This document shows, piece by piece, positions 15,633 through 18,292 of a stretch of 18,292 nt of DNA. Positions within the stretch are counted from its first letter, which is position 1. Each line of letters starts with the position of its first letter. Source of the DNA: Desulfobulbaceae bacterium UBA2276 (GTDB lineage: Bacteria; Desulfobacterota; Desulfobulbia; Desulfobulbales; Desulfocapsaceae); assembly GCA_002347085.1 (NCBI GenBank), contig DDWW01000057.1, positions 64,946 to 83,237 of the forward strand. Direction: 5' to 3'. Both the position numbers and the translations under genes were made by a program. The notes under the pieces were generated by a model. That model was not told where the DNA came from and did not search any database. It worked only from the letters and a program-made list of their open reading frames with translations.

Positions 15633-15670
15633 TCATTGTCCAGGGTGACATTTGTCACCCTGGACAATGA
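15633..15670 (-). terminator. Long perfect hairpin downstream of the amt remnant
   Basis: Arms of 18 bp (TCATTGTCCAGGGTGACA and its exact complement) flank a two-base centre. The hairpin starts 12 bases after the transporter stop codon on the minus strand. It has no T run on either strand, so it would be an unusual U-less terminator or an mRNA-stabilising hairpin. Confidence 0.55.
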
Positions 15671-15682
15671 GAGGGTCAGAAC

Positions 15683-16120
15683 TTAAGCCTGCTTGGATCC
15701 CATCTGGAAGTCGAAATAGGTATGACCTCCGTGTTCGACAATATCCAAACCTTCGAGCTCTTCTTCTTCGGATACTCTCAGGCCGATAGTGGCCTTCAGG
15801 ATCCTGAAGAGGAGATAACAGCAACCGAAAGACCAGATAAAGGCGGCACCGATACCAATGAGCTGTACACCGACAAGATGGGCGGTCACTCCCTCAATGT
15901 TGAAGAGAGCAGCGGCCAGAGTTCCCCAGGCGACGTTTACGCCGTGCACAGAGACGGCACCGACTGGATCATCGATACCTATGCGGTCAAAGAACAGAAC
16001 GGAGAAGACCACGAGTGCCCCGGTAATGGCTCCGATGATGATGGAACTGCTTGGTGAGACATTGGCGCAACCGGCGGTAATTGCTACCAGGCCAAACCAC
16101 TTGGCAGTGTTGTCTTCATC
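15683..16120 (-). pseudogene. amt: Ammonium transporter, C-terminal fragment
   Basis: The frame encodes the last ~145 residues of an Amt/MEP/Rh channel: GLVAITAGCANVSPSSSIIIGAI..., then VLFFDRIGIDDPVGAVSVHGVN, a final pair of membrane helices, and the cytoplasmic tail SEEEELEGLDIVEHGG...YFDF. The tail and the DDPVGAVSVHGV motif are diagnostic. Amt proteins have 400-450 residues and about 11 helices; roughly two thirds is missing from the N-terminal side. Homology weakens before GLVAIT (about 16090), and the frame meets a stop at 16121-16123, just before the 60-bp repeat at 16130. The gene was probably truncated by the insertion or rearrangement that brought in the repeat. Apparent start codons inside it are not real starts. 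Confidence 0.9.
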
Positions 16121-16129
16121 TCATTTTGG

Positions 16130-16189
16130 AGTGCAATTTGAGTGGGTGAAGGATTGTTTTTCCCCTTGGTACTTTCCTAATGGAAAGCG
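16130..16189 (+). repeat. 60-bp direct repeat, copy 1
   Basis: Matches 17867-17926 at 58 of 60 positions in the same orientation. It contains CTTTCC-TAAT-GGAAAG, a small perfect hairpin, near its end. It lies at the broken end of the amt remnant. Confidence 0.9.
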
Positions 16190-16349
16190 AATTCTTATCA
16201 CTGACAGAACCAAATGCAACATATGTCCCCCATACCCGAAACATGTCGGAAGGGATGGCCCATACCCTGTATCAGGGATGATTCTTCAATAGGCAGAACC
16301 AGGAAAAGGAGTGTGACATAGGCAACTCCATGGAGGACATTTATCAATA

Positions 16350-16378
16350 TTGTTTTTTTTAACTTATTGTATTATAGT
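16350..16378 (+). promoter_or_regulatory. Candidate promoter for the structured leader and secreted protein
   Basis: TTGTTT (16350-16355) and TATAGT (16373-16378) are separated by 17 bases; the -10 matches five of six consensus positions. Transcription would begin near 16385 and give a leader of about 228 bases before the ATG at 16613. Confidence 0.45.
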
Positions 16379-16450
16379 ACTTTTTCAAATTTTTTTCTAA
16401 AAGAAGCAACTGTTGTCATTGATTATGGCCATGTGATGTAACATAGAGAC

Positions 16451-16584
16451 CTGCCCGAAACCGATTGAGGTACGGAACATCGACTGAAATCATGAGGGCA
16501 TTCGGGAACACATCCCCATCATGACTTAACTTAACCGGCAGCCAAAGGACTGCCAAAAAGGGGAACGGCTGGATCTCAGCCAGT
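16451..16584 (+). ncRNA. Candidate structured leader RNA (possible riboswitch-like element)
   Basis: Several helices can be drawn in order. TCATGA-GGG pairs with CCC-a-TCATGA (16490-16498 / 16515-16524). GGCAG/CTGCC (16537-16541 / 16550-16554) encloses CCAAAGGA. GGCTG/CAGCC is at 16567-16571 / 16577-16581. CCCGAA at 16454-16459 is complementary to TTCGGG (16501-16506) in the loop of the first helix, which would make a pseudoknot. It does not fit the riboswitch consensus sequences I can recall. A real structure needs comparative support. Confidence 0.4.
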
Positions 16585-16612
16585 AACAAGAATTTTGATA
16601 AATATAAATAGA

Positions 16613-17185
16613 ATGAAAAAATATTTTACGATATTGGGTGCGATATTATTGTTGACATCAGGTTTTGTTAAGGCCTCTCAGGCTGGCCTGACGGCTTCCA
16701 CCTCCTTAACTGTCGTTCATGTCACTGAATTTTTATCACGCGGAAGTGCCGATATAACAACTTGGGGAGGAGCATGGCCTCAACCTCCCATTGCTCCTGA
16801 CACTGCCGCTGATCTTGGCAGTCCTGCGGGGCAGGAAGTTTATCTGAACGATGTATTTTTTACTACACATAATATTACATGGAATACTTATCCTTACAGA
16901 ACCCCTTATCCGCCATTTCCCAATGGTCTTAGTTCAATGATCAGCGCTGTATGGTCCTTGGATGGTGGACAAACATTCAAACTCCAATCCTGGGATTACC
17001 TGACCCCTACCAGGCATGACAAAGGCCTGGAGGAAGGAATGCCTAACTGCTGGATGGGTACCATAGTACACTCTTTATGTGACCGTCAGGTAGATGAATG
17101 TAATGGCCGCAATAGAACCAATCTCTATTTTAGTGAATTTCCTTCAGGATCTACTGGTTGTTGGGGGTCTGCAGTAATGAAGTAA
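16613..17185 (+). CDS. Small secreted Trp-rich protein of unknown function
   Basis: The 190-residue protein starts MKKYFTILGAILLLTSGFVKA, a clear Sec signal peptide with likely cleavage after VKA or ASQA. The mature part is rich in Trp, Pro and Tyr (for example WGGAWPQPP and NTYPYRTPYPPFP) and has four cysteines near the C-terminus (NCWM, LCDR, ECNG, GCWG) that could form two disulfides. I recognise no family. An in-frame ATG at 16595 is possible, but the signal peptide favours 16613. No Shine-Dalgarno is visible before either, which is odd for an expressed gene. It follows the candidate structured leader and is followed by a long perfect hairpin at 17229. It lies between the two 60-bp repeats, so it may be cargo of a former mobile unit. 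Confidence 0.65.
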   Translation: MKKYFTILGAILLLTSGFVKASQAGLTASTSLTVVHVTEFLSRGSADITTWGGAWPQPPIAPDTAADLGSPAGQEVYLNDVFFTTHNITWNTYPYRTPYPPFPNGLSSMISAVWSLDGGQTFKLQSWDYLTPTRHDKGLEEGMPNCWMGTIVHSLCDRQVDECNGRNRTNLYFSEFPSGSTGCWGSAVMK

Positions 17186-17228
17186 TTCCCCATTGACAGT
17201 CTTTTTAATAGTCAGGTAAGAATAGTAT

Positions 17229-17263
17229 CATGGTTGTGATCCTGACACAGGATCACAACCATG
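17229..17263 (+). terminator. Perfect 16-bp hairpin after the secreted-protein gene
   Basis: CATGGTTGTGATCCTG and its exact reverse complement flank a three-base loop ACA, 43 bases after the stop at 17185. There is no T run. It resembles the hairpin after the amt remnant in being long, perfect and U-less, though the sequences differ. Confidence 0.55.
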
Positions 17264-17622
17264 AATTTCTGCCTGCCTTCTCCTGTCATGCCAAAGAAGT
17301 CATCCTGCTCGGCAAGCTGCTGCGGGAAAACATTCTCCTCCCGATTCTCCATCGTCAATACGTCTTCAATGTTCCGATTATCCTTGATAAATTCTCACAT
17401 TGTCAGGCTGGAATGAAGATAATCAGCTTTATAGTCGAACGGAAGGTAGTCCGCAAAATCCTGACCCACTTGAAGCTATGGCCTGGAAACAATATTCACG
17501 GCTCACCTTCTCGGCCTGGTAAGTTAGGAGTATCCTCAACTCACCCCGGACAGCAGAAACATTATGAACCCGTCGACGACGGCTGGCCCGGTTATGATGA
17601 GCCGATTTACGGCAGCGATTGA
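17264..17622 (+). pseudogene. IS91-family transposase, internally deleted remnant
   Basis: Two separate parts of an IS91-type HUH transposase lie side by side. The first, EFLPAFSCHAKEVILLGKLL...PILHRQYVFNVPIILDKF, corresponds to the region after the N-terminal zinc-binding domain (family pattern R-V-x2-F-G-E-W-L...P-H-R-H-F-V-F-S-I-P-K-I-L). The second, AGMKIISFIVERKVVRKILTHLKLW, corresponds to the far C-terminal block of the family. The catalytic centre between them is missing, with a join near 17400. The zinc-finger cysteines before the first part are also lost, and the upstream sequence is the hairpin at 17229. The residues after HLKLW do not match what I know of the family. It cannot be active. 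It is the main evidence that an IS91-like element shaped this zone. Confidence 0.7.
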
Positions 17623-17639
17623 TGCCGGTGATGATATGA

Positions 17640-17866
17640 ATGGACACTTCTGTGCGTTGTGGCAGGCAGTGGGAGGAACTCTGTGGAAATACAATAATCT
17701 AATGGAATATTGGATGAACCCTTGGAATGATTTTTTGATGTTGCTGTTTTGAATGGTATATTGTAGCTGTTTCTTTATGGTTTGGGAGGAAATGTGAGTG
17801 GCTTGTGTTGTTGCCATCCATTCTGCAGGAGCTTGTGGAGGTGGAAGACTACAAAAAACACTTGGT
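17640..17866. other. No recognisable gene between IS91 remnant and second repeat
   Basis: This is AT-leaning sequence without a convincing frame. If the 60-bp repeat at 17867 is the end of the IS91-like element, this would be its 3' non-coding part. Confidence 0.4.
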
Positions 17867-17926
17867 AGTGCAATTTGAGTGGGTGAAGGCTTGTCTTTCC
17901 CCTTGGTACTTTCCTAATGGAAAGCG
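17867..17926 (+). repeat. 60-bp direct repeat, copy 2
   Basis: Matches 16130-16189 with two mismatches. It ends with the hairpin CTTTCC-TAAT-GGAAAG, then CG, and is directly followed by GAAC (17927-17930). IS91-family elements insert next to GAAC or CAAG and carry a hairpin near their origin end, so this may be the element's end. That reading is inference. Confidence 0.85.
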
Positions 17927-18044
17927 GAACAATTAGGGGGTATCCATGATAAGTATTGTCAAGGGGAAAACGGAGATTTCCCGTAACCTCCAAATAGTCC
18001 TCAAGCCTTTCTTGCCGCAATCAACCACGGAAGAGAGCGGAAGC

Positions 18045-18123
18045 ACAAGAGCATTCCGAGAATGGGCTTTTCAATCAAGCTCGTCGGAGGAATGCTCTTG
18101 TACTGGAGCGGATTGCAAAGCCC
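18045..18123. repeat. Two interleaved inverted repeats (A-B-A'-B')
   Basis: Arm A ACAAGAGCATTCC (18045-18057) pairs perfectly with A' GGAATGCTCTTGT (18089-18101). Arm B GGGCTTTTCAATC (18064-18076) pairs with B' GATTGCAAAGCCC (18111-18123) at 12 of 13 positions. Because the pairs cross, both stems can form together only as a pseudoknot; otherwise they are mutually exclusive hairpins. It lies 30 bases after the possible minus-strand stop at 18153. Confidence 0.7.
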
Positions 18124-18152
18124 CTGTGACTCTTGGTAGATTTTGTGCCATT

Positions 18153-18292
18153 CTATTGTAACCCGACCTTTTTCTTCTCTTTCAAAGGGTCAACGTAGAT
18201 CACGCGACCAGACATCCATTTGCTGCATAAAAGTCCGGCACAGGTCGTGCCACCCTGTACATCCAAAGACCTTCGCAGAAGATTGAGTTTGG
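18153..18292 (-). CDS. Possible C-terminus of a gene entering from the right edge
   Basis: A minus-strand frame is open from the window edge to a TAG at 18153-18155 and gives 45 residues, ending near SGRVIYVDPLKEKKKVGLQ. I recognise no family. The support is only an open frame with plausible composition and a following pair of inverted repeats that could end the transcript. It could be spurious. Confidence 0.25.
   Translation of the reverse strand, partial: KLNLLRRSLDVQGGTTCAGLLCSKWMSGRVIYVDPLKEKKKVGLQ

Noticed and set aside
16535..16584. Glycine or c-di-GMP (GEMM) riboswitch
   Set aside because: Only a short CAAAGGAC resembles the glycine aptamer, and the GEMM signature GGCAAACC...GGGACGCAAAGCC is absent.
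17775..18020. 81-residue minus-strand open frame across the second 60-bp repeat
   Set aside because: It has no ribosome site, and much of it is the antisense of the repeat. It has no recognisable motifs.
18045..18123. Integron attC site
   Set aside because: attC arms are nested (R''-L''-L'-R'), while these arms are crossed. No GTTRRRY core or integron integrase is seen.

Overview
The window looks like chromosomal DNA from a Desulfobacterota (deltaproteobacterial) organism, possibly Desulfobulbales-like. The signs are moderate GC, a free-standing IMP cyclohydrolase next to purN, a nine-heme cytochrome c lipoprotein, a PilZ protein, and structured intergenic repeats. The lineage is inferred from gene content, not from a search.

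Layout. Positions 1-2090 hold a tight cluster on the + strand: purH (cyclohydrolase domain only), purN and pyrR. A 218-bp palindromic, MITE-like element follows and ends 12 bases before the start codon of a large U32-family protein (2089-4350). Next come a zinc-ribbon/PilZ protein (4530-4952), a second kind of palindromic intergenic repeat, and rpsT (S20) with a clear terminator. From 5.7 to 10.7 kb lies a tryptophan operon, trpE-trpG-trpD-trpC-trpF. It takes chorismate to indole-3-glycerol phosphate, but trpB and trpA are absent here. A convergent nonaheme cytochrome lipoprotein gene and a tRNA-Thr(CGT) close the conserved half.

From 12.6 kb to the end the window is an accessory and decay zone. 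It holds an orphan coiled-coil/winged-helix-like protein, a DUF932-like C-terminus butted against a tyrosine-recombinase N-terminus, a secreted FG-GAP/VCBS beta-propeller protein, and the C-terminal third of an ammonium transporter. The transporter remnant stops beside the first copy of a 60-bp repeat. Between the two copies of that repeat, about 1.7 kb apart, lie a candidate structured leader RNA, a small secreted Trp-rich protein and an internally deleted IS91-type transposase. The last 250 bases contain two interleaved inverted repeats (order A-B-A'-B') and a possible gene end running out of the window.

The first 12 kb is ordinary housekeeping and respiratory metabolism. The best candidates for something undescribed are the structured leader with its secreted protein inside the repeat-bounded IS91 debris, the interleaved inverted repeats, and the two families of palindromic intergenic elements. 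No complete new defence or mobile system can be demonstrated from this sequence alone.
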